Shown here: positions 12,001 to 22,400 of the stretch, in pieces
How positions within the stretch are numbered: the first letter of the stretch is position 1
How the letters are laid out: every line of letters starts with the position of its first letter
Assembly: GCF_018687715.1 (NCBI RefSeq)
Contig: NC_056759.1
Coordinates: 6,774,501 to 6,838,500 of the forward strand
Direction: 5' to 3'
Length of the DNA: 64,000 bases
Source of the DNA: Carya illinoinensis
Lineage: Eukaryota; Streptophyta; Magnoliopsida; Fagales; Juglandaceae
Translations under genes and position numbers: made by a program
Notes under the pieces: generated by a model
Seen by the model: only the letters and a program-made list of their open reading frames with translations
What the model was told of the DNA's origin: nothing
Databases searched by the model: none

Positions 12001-14347
12001 CAGAACAAGCTTATATTCTGATAGCTCATTATAAGAATGGTGTAACTTTTCATTGTTTGCATTTATCTCTAACAGCTCAGCTTCAAGTTCTCCAAGTTTA
12101 ACCTGACACACCCACAGAAGAAATTATTTCAAGACATCATAAGTTTTAAAACAAACGGAAAATTTACAGATATAGCAACCTCCAAGTTGTCCAGATCAAT
12201 ATCATTGCTTCTAAATCTTGATGAGCTTGACAAACCAGCTTTTTTAATTTGTTCCCTGAAGAAACGTAGCCTGCGAGCCATTTCCCCACATCTTTTGATC
12301 TGCATGTAGAAAACAAACACAACCACATATAACTTATTACGTGTATGTAGAACTCATAAAATGATTTTCATTTTTTTTTTTATCAAAATTATATGGGAAC
12401 ACAAACCTAAATAACAAAATAAGGGCAATTATTTTTGTAATGTCAACTACCCAATGTGCATGAAACAATGGGAATTAACATTCTATTGATAGAGGGATGG
12501 GAAGAACAAATACTGTCGTTCAAACTTACTAAATTCAGAGTCTGTTTGTCACTGAGTCTCACCATTACTATTAAGAATCTCCAAAATTCACCAAGCCATG
12601 AAGAATGGATCAGGATGCAGACAAAAGATACATCGTGGCCATACTAGCACCAGAACAGGAAAAAAATACAAGCATCCAAGGGCACAGGACCCATCATAGA
12701 GGAATGTGCAAAAAAATGATCCCCCCTTCCTCCCTCAGCTACTAGTTGATGGAGGGAGGGGGGATCATGAGAAAAGTAAGAAATGAAATTAAATGTTCAT
12801 ACGAATTCTAACTTTTTTGAATTCAAATAGTTATGAATCCTTATTTGGCAGTTATTGTATTGTGTAACACCAATGAGATGGTCTCGTATAACATGATTCA
12901 TCATACTACAACCTTAGGTGGCTGACTTAGTTGTGAGATCCTTCTAAATCAGTGTGCATAAAGCTGCCAACCTGGATGGAAAAGAAAGCTACTAGGGACA
13001 GACTTTTCCAAGTTGATGCACACATGAATATAAATACATGCAGGAATGACCTGTGAAAATATATATATATACACATATATATGTGCATGTGCGTGTGTGT
13101 GTGCACACCCGCACATGCGTGCATGTGCATAAATACAAGACACACATGTAAACGCAAATACATAATTTGCACATGTAAAATATGTTACTTGGCAATGATT
13201 CTTCTTATATGTTACATTTTCAAATCCAATCTAACCTTCCTCATAAAATGTTCTTCATGCTTAAGCCCAAACAACACCACATGCCACATAATTTTTCCTT
13301 CCTGTCTGGGCATAGGGTGGGTAACTGTATACCTCTACAGCCTCTTTGTTTTTTTTTTTCCCAATGGACGTCAAATATAATTCCTGTTAGAAAACGCAAC
13401 AGTGGACAAATTTATGTTACTCTAAAGTTTTTTTGGTAATAGATAACCTTTATGTTACTCTTATAAGTATTCTCACTGCCTAGATTGCAAAGTAATATTT
13501 TAAATATTGTCAGACCTTTTCTTCTCACAGAGAACAATTGATGATATTTTCTTTTTGATTCATAGCTATTATTGAGTCTCTATACACTGAAACGACAACT
13601 GAAAATTTATTAACTAAATTCAACTTGGAGTTTCTATTTGACTGCATTATTTATTATACACATATATAGGAAGTTACAAGCTCACAGTGAGCAGGTTGTC
13701 AGCTGTTAGAAATTTCCCTGTTTGATATGTGATAGCATTAAATGTCGACAGCATGAATGTTTTAGCTGCCAAGACTGGTTTTATGTGAAAATAAGATCTT
13801 CATCTTAGGGTACAAGACAAGCAGGCAGTCCCATAATATACAAGCCAGGGCTCAAGAACTATAGAAATAGCGCATAAACGCACCTGAGCAGCATATGTGC
13901 GCTGGAATGGGCTCTTTTCTGCATTGAGCTGCAAAGGACAAATAAATGCGACCGATTAAAAAATTAATGTTTCCAATTTGAGGAAACATCCAAAAGATTA
14001 TTTCAGTTGCATATGTACTCAGCGCCATGGTATTAGACCATCATGAAAGCCCTACACAAACTAAAGTGTAAAATAAATAAGTTAAAAATCGCTTAGTAAT
14101 GGGCCAATGAATGAATCTGCTCTCAACAGCCAACAATAAATTTATAAGTTCTCTCTTCTAAGATATATAAGTGAACTCCATATAACCAATCGAAACAAAA
14201 AGAAGCAGATCTATTCTGTACCAGGTAAATACCAATACAAACGTTAAGGGGGAGGCATTATCTTAGCATGTATACATATACATACAAACATATATATATT
14301 ATACAAAGCATATATTATAGCTGATGCATTCTCACAGAGCTATCAAA

Positions 14348-14388
<41 letters not shown>

Positions 14389-14931
14389 GTTCAGAAGTAC
14401 CAAAATGTGGACATGCATCCGATTTTTCAACCACGATTTTAACAAATAGCATATAATTAATAGATTTTCTGGTGTGTACGGTTAAGTTCTTTCCCCAACA
14501 ACTGCAAGATAATACACCACGAATTCTTCTAAAATAAAAACAAACAATTGCGCACAATAATCAACCAAAAGCAGATCGCAAGCGAAAAAAAAAAAAAAAG
14601 CTATAAACCAATAATAGAAATAATGAAGATGATGATGCAAACTTCATCATGACAGAACCAAAGCAAAACAGGAAATGAACTTCAGAGTTTGAATGCAAGA
14701 AAATTCGGGTGTAAAATGGTCAGCATGAGGAGGAACGATGAACGGCCAAAGTTCTTAAAAAAAAAAATGAGGTTGGAGAATGGAGCTTACATCTTTGAAT
14801 TGAAAGAGGCCAAGGTCACCGAGATAGGAGATCGTGCGGTAAGCTGATTCGATGGGAATGATGAGTTGTACCAATTGCATCGGCTCCGACCGTAGCAGAT
14901 CCATCGTCGGCCAACACCCTCCCTCTCCCAT
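50..14931 (-). CDS. VHA-a3: V-type proton ATPase subunit a, tonoplast (VHA-a2/a3) type; 5' thirteen exons, 3' end outside window
   Basis: Subunit a of the membrane Vo sector forms the proton half-channels of the vacuolar H+-ATPase. Exons read on the minus strand: 14931-14791, 13928-13884, 12299-12180, 12102-11995, 11846-11736, 11640-11467, 9725-9588, 2110-2003, 1816-1709, 1570-1422, 738-585, 493-333, 256-50. All junctions are GT-AG and the frame stays open for about 575 residues of an expected ~820. The start is the ATG at 14931 ([19 protein letters not shown]); the in-frame codon two triplets upstream is TTG. Residues 1 to ~400 form the cytosolic N-domain ([48 protein letters not shown]). 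Membrane segments begin near residue 410 ([20 protein letters not shown]), then [20 protein letters not shown] and [15 protein letters not shown]. The proton-translocating arginine lies in the missing part. The sequence is closer to the VHA-a2/a3 than the VHA-a1 clade, from memory. Intron 7 (2111-9587) holds a copia element; intron 6 holds nested LINEs. The last exon's donor at 50 is provisional. Confidence 0.93.
2780..3050. repeat. GC-rich block with two diverged direct repeat units, intron 7 of VHA-a
   Basis: The block is much richer in G+C than the surrounding intron. Two diverged units about 117 bp apart are visible: one around 2858-2893 (gaactcctccatcgcttgcg then a gggagatctccccc-type motif) and one around 2975-3010 (gaaccccccatcgactgcaa then ggggatctccacc). 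There is also an inverted pair, ggcagggtggag near 2813 and its complement near 3012. It abuts the copia insertion point at 3070. I see no coding frame of known family; the short ORFs across it look incidental. Confidence 0.6.
3070..3305 (+). repeat. 5' LTR of the copia element
   Basis: Starts TGTTACCGTATAACATTTTA and ends TTTTGACA, the TG...CA form of an LTR. It pairs with 8757-8992, of identical length. It would hold the element's promoter and is the nearest upstream promoter candidate for the captured histone ORF. Confidence 0.93.
3306..3318 (+). other. Primer binding site of the copia element
   Basis: TGGTATCAAGAGC directly follows the 5' LTR. It matches the TGGTATCAGAGC primer site complementary to initiator-methionine tRNA that is typical of plant copia elements, with one extra base. 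Confidence 0.9.
3709..4473 (+). pseudogene. copia gag (UBN2-type capsid and zinc knuckles), broken
   Basis: Begins [20 protein letters not shown] and shows the gag core ([20 protein letters not shown], later [16 protein letters not shown]). An in-frame stop interrupts it at about 4009 after NQDHSAR; the frame reopens at once ([14 protein letters not shown]). A second stop at about 4420 lies within the first CCHC knuckle (CFSC, stop, AFGHIAWDC). The second knuckle is cut by the hAT-like element: ...FYNYC ends at 4473 and the knuckle resumes at 5424 with [10 protein letters not shown]. Confidence 0.88.
4675..5127 (+). CDS. Histone H2A, H2A.W-like (C-terminal SPKK-type tail), intronless captured copy
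   Basis: The 150-codon ORF is complete, from [17 protein letters not shown] to KATKSPKKA and stop. It shows the full histone fold: [69 protein letters not shown] and [13 protein letters not shown]. The acidic patch (EYLAAEVLE and NDEE) is present. The tail has KSPSK and KSPKK motifs, the mark of plant H2A.W, which packs heterochromatin. There are no stops or frameshifts. As I recall, plant H2A.W genes usually have an intron, so this looks like a processed or cDNA-like copy. About 60 bp upstream resembles an mRNA leader; no promoter is evident within the element. An upstream in-frame ATG at 4555 would add 40 residues encoded by transposon-end sequence and is not preferred. Confidence 0.9.
5140..5266 (+). 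pseudogene. Fragment of a NGATHA/RAV-type B3 DNA-binding domain, captured
   Basis: The frame reads [20 protein letters not shown] then [19 protein letters not shown], which is the N-terminal third to half of the plant B3 domain as found in NGATHA and RAV factors (canonical [17 protein letters not shown]). It stops matching after RNRKS, where the domain should continue with a KSWRF-type motif. The valine expected before GKLNRL is Met (GTG to ATG), which creates a potential start at 5148. It lies 12 bp downstream of the H2A stop in a different frame, so it is not fused to H2A. It cannot form a full B3 fold. Confidence 0.88.
5424..8748 (+). pseudogene. copia pol (protease, integrase, reverse transcriptase, RNase H), several lesions
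   Basis: The order is: remains of the second zinc knuckle; protease with [12 protein letters not shown], where the usual DSGAS motif has Arg for Gly; GAG-pre-integrase ([13 protein letters not shown]); integrase ([48 protein letters not shown]); RT ([40 protein letters not shown]); and RNase H ([40 protein letters not shown]). Lesions: a stop at about 6409 in integrase, a stop at about 6802, a frame change near 7360 at a run of T, and another near 8010. The YVDD catalytic motif is intact but the polyprotein cannot be made. Confidence 0.92.
8748..8756 (+). other. Polypurine tract of the copia element
   Basis: GAGGGGGGA lies immediately before the right LTR, the expected place and composition for the plus-strand primer. 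Confidence 0.85.
8757..8992 (+). repeat. 3' LTR of the copia element
   Basis: 236 bp, the same length as the left LTR. By eye about ten substitutions separate the two, including the last base (TGACT here, TGACA on the left). The flanking duplication GTTAC follows at 8993-8997. Confidence 0.92.
9850..11035 (+). mobile_element. Decayed LINE 3' fragment (zf-RVT region), split by a second LINE
   Basis: Conceptual reading of 9850-10011 gives [12 protein letters not shown] and [16 protein letters not shown]. Reading of 10653-11035 gives [28 protein letters not shown] and [14 protein letters not shown]. Together these form the zinc-binding reverse transcriptase domain seen at the C-terminus of plant L1-type LINE ORF2. 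The two parts join in phase once the minus-strand insert at 10012-10652 is removed. It lies in intron 6 of VHA-a. It is riddled with stops and lacks the RT core. Confidence 0.78.
10012..10652 (-). mobile_element. 5'-truncated LINE 3' end with poly(A), inserted in an older LINE
   Basis: The minus strand reads [40 protein letters not shown] and later [10 protein letters not shown], a zf-RVT domain and LINE tail. The poly(A) is the T run at 10012-10028 on the plus strand. Flanking near-repeats gtctgcacaa (10002-10011) and gtctgggacaa (10653-10663) look like its target duplication. Stops are present, and no RT domain is included. Confidence 0.8.
11245..11285. repeat. Short tandem repeat, 15-bp unit, about 2.7 copies
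   Basis: ACATCTATACTAGAC is repeated at 11245 and 11260, with a partial copy at 11275. It lies in intron 6 of VHA-a. Confidence 0.85.
12716..12768. repeat. G/C-rich inverted repeat (hairpin) in VHA-a intron 2
   Basis: Left arm ATGATCCCCCCTTCCTCCCT (12716-12735) and right arm GGAGGGAGGGGGGATCAT (12751-12768) are near-perfect complements around a loop of about 15 bases. The right arm is also a G-run cluster. Confidence 0.85.
13056..13110. repeat. TA/CA/TG microsatellite in VHA-a intron 2
   Basis: Alternating TA then GTGTGTG-type repeats occupy this stretch. The short ORFs across it, rich in Cys, Tyr and His, are products of the repeat. Confidence 0.85.
14347..14390. repeat. TA then GA microsatellite in VHA-a intron 1
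   Basis: A TA run is followed directly by a GA run. There is no coding content. Confidence 0.9.
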
Positions 14932-15307
14932 CTCCAATTGTCATTCAACGGATATCCGAATATAAAATGTATATATATACGCGTGCGTGGGTATATATGC
15001 GTGTACGTCCTCCGTTTATTTTTCTTTTCTTTTGTTCTTCTTCTGAACGCGTCTGTTTGTTGATCGGAGAGAATTTGTTCACCGGGCGATATAAGAAATG
15101 TGACGTCAAATGTGTCCAAGTGTAAGTGTGTTTTTAAAAACAAAAAATTACATTTTTTAATATTTAAAAAAAATATACATTTACTAGTAATTATTTTCTT
15201 AACCATTAAAAAAACTTAAACTTAAAATATACGGGACAGATTTAGCACATTTAAGAGTCATCCAAGCATTTTCCATTAGAAATTGCTTTGAGAGTTAAGA
15301 ATCTATC

Positions 15308-15345
<38 letters not shown>

Positions 15346-16297
15346 GGGTGCACTACTCAAATCTATGAAGCACTAACACTTTTTTTTCTTTTAAATGTTT
15401 TTTAAACATCTTTAAACGTTTAAAAAATATATAAATTAACTAATAGACACTTATTTAACATTAAAAAAATATAAAATAAAATGAATAAAATAAAATATAC
15501 TCTATATACTGGCAAAATAAGGAGGCAAAATCACATGACTAAATAGTATTATTCTACTCTATATAAATTAAGTAGTAAACAATCACATCTTCTATGCTTT
15601 TTTGTGCCAAAAAAAAAAAAAATGTATTTTTAATTTTATGAATTTACTTTACAATTGATTCTATTACTACAGTCAGTCACTTCCTTTTTCTGATAAAGGG
15701 GGTGATAGGTTTTGAATCCAAATTTTTTTATTTGGAGTACCAGGTCAGTCGATCACTTCCTTAAATTCAAAGTTTTGATTCGTGAGATTTCCAAATCAAT
15801 AGATATGGATACATTAGATTAAAAACATTAGGGTGGAGGAGGAGGGAAGAACCTGCCTTACAATATCGCGGGAGAAAGGGGGCATAATTAACTATAGATT
15901 CAAACCCATGTTCATTGGCTAAGTCAAGGAGTGTATCGCTAAAGGCAATTTACATTTATCCAATAAGTGGACCAATTTGTTGTAATTTGAAACTACAATC
16001 AATAGAAAGACACTACAATTGACCATTTCGGTACGTTTTCTAGAAGAATTCTACTCCCCATTGCCTTCTTATTCTTATGCATGCTTTTAGATAATTATAG
16101 GCAACAATACATGATTACAACACAAAATTAGCATCGGGCAATGTACTTGTGCATGAGGCATACATGCTAATGGGAATGAAGTGTAAGAAAGCAAAAGATG
16201 GATGAAGGACTGTATATCATTTCATCAACAATGATCTATTTAAATACAAAGAATTTGAGAGATTACAACCATTGAGTAAAATCTATACTGCTAGACT
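14932..16297. other. 5' flank of the VHA-a gene: leader, presumed promoter and AT-rich DNA
   Basis: The probable 5' leader is just upstream of the ATG at 14931, on the minus strand. The flank beyond is AT-rich, with a TA run at about 15313-15340. At 15345-15545 lies an AT-rich block of a type repeated at 42080-42260, 44640-44830 and 44890-45075. I see no gene in 15100-16297 and no clear TATA box or operator-like motif. The region ends at the decayed copia remnant that begins at 16298. Confidence 0.4.
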
Positions 16298-18141
16298 AAT
16301 ATCTAAATAAGGTAACAAAGAACATTGTCATGCTAAATTAGTTCTAACGGTAGTATTAGTGTATTGATATTAAGGGATCTTGGATTAATTGGAATACAGC
16401 TAGAGGCTACTAGGATCACATAATGAATATTGGTTAACACACCCCCTCAAGCTAATGGGGAGTTCTCGGAGCATTAGCTTGTCACATAGCCAAAGGAACC
16501 ATGCAGTAGTCAGTCCCTTAGTAAAGATATCAACACATTGATCTGATGAAAAGATGAATTTGATATGAATGTCTTGGTTAAGTACTTTTTCTCTAATGAA
16601 ATGATATTTTACTTCGATATATTTAGTTCTTGCATGAAAAATAGGATTTGATGCAAGGGTTATGGCACCAAGATTATCATACCATATGGTTGGAGTATTA
16701 GAAAGAAAAATGTGTAAATCTTTGAACAACATGCAGAGCCAGTATAATTCTGTAGTAACAATGGATAAAGACCTATATTCTACCTTGGTGTTGCTACGGG
16801 ATACAACGGGTTGTTTTTTGGCACTCCCAAGATTTAAGGTAGATGCTAAAACCATTTTGTGGACCTTCTATCATCAAGTGAACCTGCCCAATCTGAGTCA
16901 CAAAATGCATTGAGATTAAGAGAGCCAGTAGTGAAGTGAAGCCCATGTGTAATGGTTCCTTTAAGATATTGTAGAACTCTCTTAGCAGCAGACCAACGAC
17001 TAATTCTCGGAGCATGCAGAAATTGACAAAGGTGGTTAACAGAGTATGCTATATCAGTTCTTGTCAAAGTGCAGTATTAAAGAGCTCCAACAATTTCACG
17101 ATACTCAATGTCATTATTGAGAAGGTCACCATCATTTTGTGAGAGTTTAGTGCCACAAGCAATGGGGTAAAAGCAAGGTTTGGCACCTATCATTTTGGCT
17201 CGATGTAGAATATCTAGAATATATTTGGACTAGTTGAGATGCAGACCAATGTGATCCCATGTGGCCTGAATGCCAAGGAAAAATGATAGAGCAACAAGGT
17301 CCTTGAGGGAAAACTTTTTTTGTAGTAGCTTTATAAGAGATGAAATGTGGGTTGGATGCATTTCGATGACCAAAATGTCATCTAGTTACACAAATACATA
17401 GATGAGAATTTGTCCCTGCTGAAAGATAAAGAATGAGTGATCCACTTGTGACTGTGTAAGTCAATAGAGATTAGGACTTGGGAGAGCTTATTAAACCAAG
17501 CTCGCGGGGCTTGTTTGAATCCATAGATGAGCTTTTCGAGCTTGCACACATAATCAAGAAAAAGAGGGTGTTTGAAGCCTTGTGGTTGTTCCATATACAT
17601 TGTTTCCTACAAAGAACCATGTAAAAAGGCATTTGAAACATCCAGTTGTTTGATGGGCCAGTTAAAGGCAACAGCAAGTGCTAACACCACTCGGATTGTG
17701 AGTGGATTAATCACTGGACTGAAGGTTTTAGTGTAGTCATGCCATAAGTGCTTGCTCAGGCTTGAGTGAGCATTGGATGGTAAAGAGATGACAAATTAGT
17801 CTATAGTGCTGGAAACATTGTGGTTGATGGAAAGTGTGTTGGCTGAGGTGATGATGACCGAGTAAGTGGTGTGGTAGAGATGTGATTGGAAGAAAACAAG
17901 TTCTTGAGCGAGAGTGAAGTAAGGGATGCTGGTGATGGCAAAGGAGTTGGAATGGTAAGGGAAGATTAGAGTTAGGGAAGGAATCCGCACAACTAGAGTA
18001 ATGTCTAAATAAGGTAACAAAGAACATTATCAGGCTAAATTGGTTCTAACGATAGTATCTGTGTATTGATCTTTAGGCATCTTTGATTGATTGGAATCCA
18101 GCTAGAGGTTATTAGGATCACATAATGAATATCGGTTAACA
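16298..18141 (-). mobile_element. Internally deleted copia element: pol remnant between LTR segments
   Basis: The minus strand starts with an LTR segment (18141-18000, TGTTAACCGATATTCATTAT), jumps directly into the integrase-RT linker, then RT ([20 protein letters not shown] near 17500), then DIAYSVNHLCQFLHAP and NAFCDSDWAGSLDDRRST (17060-16870), then RNase H (EVKYHFIREK, DIFTKGL). A purine tract (CTTGAGGGGGTG) precedes the 3' LTR, which starts at 16439 with TGTTAACCAATATTCATTAT and runs left to at least 16298, probably to about 16170. The aligned 142 bp of the two LTRs differ by roughly 13% by eye. The 5' LTR rest, primer site, gag, protease and integrase are gone. Many stops are present. 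Confidence 0.85.
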
Positions 18142-18379
18142 AGGTCAAGCATATTTTAAATATTTGAGGCCAAGGATCTACTGATGCTATGCATGTAGAC
18201 TTTGGAGTTGTGGATTTGAGCAACATGTGAGCCACACATTGTTTGAATGATAGTGTTTTTTAGCCCATTAGATTGATGTCTAAAGAATATGGTGGTGTGT
18301 GTAAGAATTGTTGGAAAGCGATAGATTGGACATTCTCTAACTTAGTGGATAAAAAAGATAAGGAAATAATTCTATAAAA

Positions 18380-19413
18380 GGGCAATGATACCCTTACACC
18401 TCATTTACTTTTTATTAACGTCGTATTTCGCACGCCTTTAGGCTCGGCTCTCAGCAATTTGGATCTTCAGTCTTGGATTTGCAAACACAAAGTGAACACA
18501 ATGAGATGGCGACCGGGGTGGTGGCCAGAGAGTCTATGATGCCAAAGTTAGTATCATCTTAATGTTTAGTGCAAGAGAATAAAGAATTCAGAGAGCCTTC
18601 CTAGTACTTGGGGATTGCCTTTTATACTTGATTTTCGGGAGTCAGCCGCCTATACTCTGTGTTAAGGGATGTCCCCTTAACAATTCCTTTAGTCAAGTTC
18701 TTTTAATGTGGCGTGACACTCTGCCTTGTTTATTCTGTGAATGCACGCTATCAGTCTCTAACTTCCTCATCCATCAAAGGATTAAGGGCTTTCCGTAATT
18801 TGCACCCACTCGTCTGCTTAGTGCTACGTGGGATTGAGCTCCATAGAGGGATGCCAAGGTGGCATGCTCCCATTTCCTTTGCATTGTGGTGGTTTTTTCC
18901 TGTGCGTTTAACATTGTAGGCCAACTTCTATTAAAAGGTCGGGGCCCTTTGATGGGCCAATGGATTACTCAGCTAACCTGGGCCCTCTTCATACTTGGGC
19001 ATGCACACAAGGCCTGTCTTCCAAAGGAAAAATCTCCTTACACTACTATTTTATTATTTAATTTTTTTTTTCATTTTGGTATTTGATTCCGTATTAAAAA
19101 TATCATAACATGACCTTTTTACATAATTTAGTAGAAAATAAATTCAATCAACCAATTTAATCATGTAATTTTAATTAAAAATAAATTCAATTTTATAAAA
19201 ATTAACTCAAAGAGCAGAAGAATGTCAATTTTTATAAAATTGAATTTATTTTTTATTAAATTACTGATTATGTTGGTTAATTAAATTTATTTTATGCTAG
19301 ATCATGCAGGAAGGTCATGTTATGAGATTTTTAATCTGAATTCAAAAAATAAAAGGAAAAAAATAATTAGATAGTAAAACAGTAGTAAATGAGGTGTAAG
19401 GATATCATTACTT
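18380..19413. mobile_element. Foldback/Mutator-like non-autonomous element with 10-bp target duplication
   Basis: A direct repeat TTCTATAAAA lies at 18370-18379 and 19414-19423. The ends are inverted: GGGCAATGATACCCTTACAC at the left, and AAGTAATGATATCCTTACAC reading inward from the right. Within it, 19032-19413 folds on itself: arms of roughly 175 bp around a loop at 19207-19223. The part 18420-19030 has higher G+C, no recognisable ORF, and interrupts the symmetry as if inserted or captured. A 9-10 bp duplication suggests the Mutator superfamily; no transposase is present. Confidence 0.7.
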
Positions 19414-19469
19414 TTCTATAAAATAGAGAGTAAAATGTGAGATGGGAAGTCAAGAGGGAGGAGGGAGGA

Positions 19470-22400
19470 GCAGTTTTTGGGATTTTAGAAAGGTGGAGAA
19501 AAAGAATGGGGGAGACCTCGGAAGGAGTCTCAGATGGCTTCTTTTAAAGAGGCCCTGGAGGTTAGTGAGTTGTATGACGTGGGGTGGAAAGGAAACAAAT
19601 TCACATGGAGTAATAGACACAGTAATGAGACCTTCACTAAAGAATGCCTTGATAGAGCAGTGGTTAATTCAATGTGGAATGAGTTGTATGCTAGTAGAGA
19701 ACTTGAGATATTGGCTTCAAGATGTTCTGACCATAAACTTGTTCTACTTTACTGTAAAGGATCTATGACTCTTGAGAGATTCCAAAGCAAAGGTTTCAAA
19801 TATGAAGCATCGTGGGCTTTGGAAGAGGAGTGCAGTAGTGTAATTGCAATATAATGGAAGAGGTGTGTGGATGTGAGAGAACCGGAGCTAAGGGTATAGG
19901 GATTGCTTAAAAACTGTAGTGTGGCTTTGAGAAGATGGAATAGATAGTTGGTTAAGGATAGAGGGAAGGAGGTACTTGAGAAGATTGCAAGACTAAAACA
20001 GCTCCAAGATGAGAAAGGTATGCACAATATGCTAGAGATAAAGAGGGTTCAGGAGGAGGTGGGGTTGTTGTTAGATAAAGAGGACCTTATATGGAAGTAA
20101 AGAGCTAAGGAAAGCTGGTACCAGCTGGGGGATAGAAATACTCGTTTCTTTCATGCTTGTGCAACTCAAAGGAGAAGGAAGAACACCATCAAACAGATTC
20201 TAAATAAGCAAAATAGACTAGTCAATGAGTTTGCGGAGATTGAAGGGGCTTTCAAACTCTATTTTGATATCTCTTTAGTTCCTCCCACCCTACAGAGGCT
20301 GAAATTGAGGAGTGTCTTAGAGATGTTGACCCGAGGGTATCATATGAGATGAATGAGAAGTTGGGTAAAAATTTCGCAAGGGCAAAAGTGGAGGAGGTTG
20401 TTTTCAAGATGGCTCCCTTGAAATCACTAAGGCCAGATGGATATGGTGCCAGCTTCTTTCAAAATAACTAGAGTATCGTGGGAGATAAAGTCTGTGATGC
20501 TGTGCTGAAGTGCCTAAATGGTGGTACTATTCCTTCTTCTTTAAACTATACTTACATTGCACTTATTCCAAAGGTGAAAGAACCAAGATTGGTTAGTGAA
20601 TACAGACTTATAAGCCTTTGTAATGTAGTGTATAAAATAATATCAAAAGTAATTGCAAATAGGCTTAAGTTTGTTTTAGCTAATGTAATTTCCCAAAACC
20701 AAAGTGCTTTTCTGCCAGGGAGACTTATTTCTGACAATGTAATGGTAGCCTACGAAGTTTGGCATACCACGAAGTCAAGACAAAAGGGTAAGAATGGAAG
20801 CATGGCTTTGAAAGTGGATATGTCCAAGGCCTATAACAGAATTGAATGGAAGTTTTTGGAAGAAATGATGAGCAAGCTGGGGTTTAATGAGAAATGGATC
20901 CAGCTAGTGATGGGCTGTGTTTCATCAGTTTCCTCCTCTATCTTAGTGAATGGAGTACCAGGTGAAAGGTTTTATCCAGTAAGGGGATTAAGGTAGGGAG
21001 ATCTTATATCTCCTTATTTGTTTATTTTATGTGCTGAGGGATTGAGTGCAATACTGAACAAGGCTGATCAGAGAGGGATAATTAGAGAAGTTTCAGTGTC
21101 AAAAAGGGGGTTAAGGGTTAATCATCTGCTTTTTTCCAATGATTGTGTTTTGTTTGGAAGGGCAAAGAAGGAAGAGTGGAGTGAGATGATGCATATTCTT
21201 CAGAGGTATGAATTAGCATCGAGTCAAGTTCTGAACAAGGAAAAATCCTCACAGTTTTTCAGTTCTAATACTGGGGTAGCTGAGAAGAACATAATCTTAA
21301 AAGATGCAGGAAGAATAGTGTGTGGCAACTATGATAAGTATCTAGGACTTCCTGCAATGGTAGGTAAATCTAAATATAACACCTTTAGAAATGTAAAGGA
21401 GAGGGTGTGGCAGAAGATGGAGAGTTGGAAGAATAAGTTCTTGTCTCAAGCTGGGAAGGAGGTATTAATAAAAGTTGTTTTGCAAGCTATTCCTTCTTTT
21501 ACTATGAGTGTGTTCAAGTTGCCCAGAAATTTATGTATTGAGTTGAACACTTTATGCTCGAGATTTTTGTTGGGGTAATAAAGATGACACAAGAAAAGTG
21601 CATTGGTGGAGCTAGGAGAAAATAGGTATACAGAAGAGTAGAGGAGGTATGGGTTTCAAGGATTTAGAGAGCTTCAACTTAGCTATGTTGGCTAAGCAAG
21701 GCTGGAGATTTCTACAAAACCCACACTCTTTGGTGGCACAAGTTTTAGAGAAAAGTATTTTCAAAACATAGACTTTCTAAATGCAAAGTTGGGAAGCTGT
21801 CCTTCATTCATATGGAGGAGCATATGTTCTACTGGAGATCTAGTAAAAGAAGGTCTGCATTAGAGGGTAGCAATGGAGCTAAAGTAAAGATATGGGTGGA
21901 GAAATGGCTACCATCTCCTTCATCCTTTTGTGTGCAATCTCTTCCAAAAATCCTAAACAAAAATGATAGGGTGGGGAGGCTTATAAATGGACAGACTAAG
22001 GAATGGAACGAGGCTTTAATTCTAGAAATATTTATGGAGGCGGAAGTAAACCAGATTTGTAGCATTCCTATAAGTAAAATGGGGGTGGAGGATAAAACCA
22101 TTTGGAGATACACGAAGGATGGAAATTTTACTGTAATGAGTGCATATCATGCTGATATGGATAGAAAGAGGAAAAAAAAGGGAGAACCTTCAGAGGTAGT
22201 GTCCAATAGGGCTGAATGGAAGAGTATTTGGGATATGAATGTGCCAGGGGTGGTGAAGCATTTCATATGGAAGGCAGCAAACAATATCTTTCACACAAAA
22301 AGTAATTTGTTTAGGAAAAAGATAGTTGATAATTTTTTATGCCCAATCTATCAAAGACATGAAGAATCGGTGATCCATACTATATGGAGTTGTCCTTCTG

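Noticed and set aside
12927..13195. Cys/His/Tyr-rich ORFs in VHA-a intron 2
   Set aside because: Translations of a TA/TG microsatellite in three frames.
14932..14937. Longer V-ATPase reading frame beginning two codons upstream
   Set aside because: The codon at 14937 is TTG; the first ATG is at 14931 and gives a normal N-terminus.
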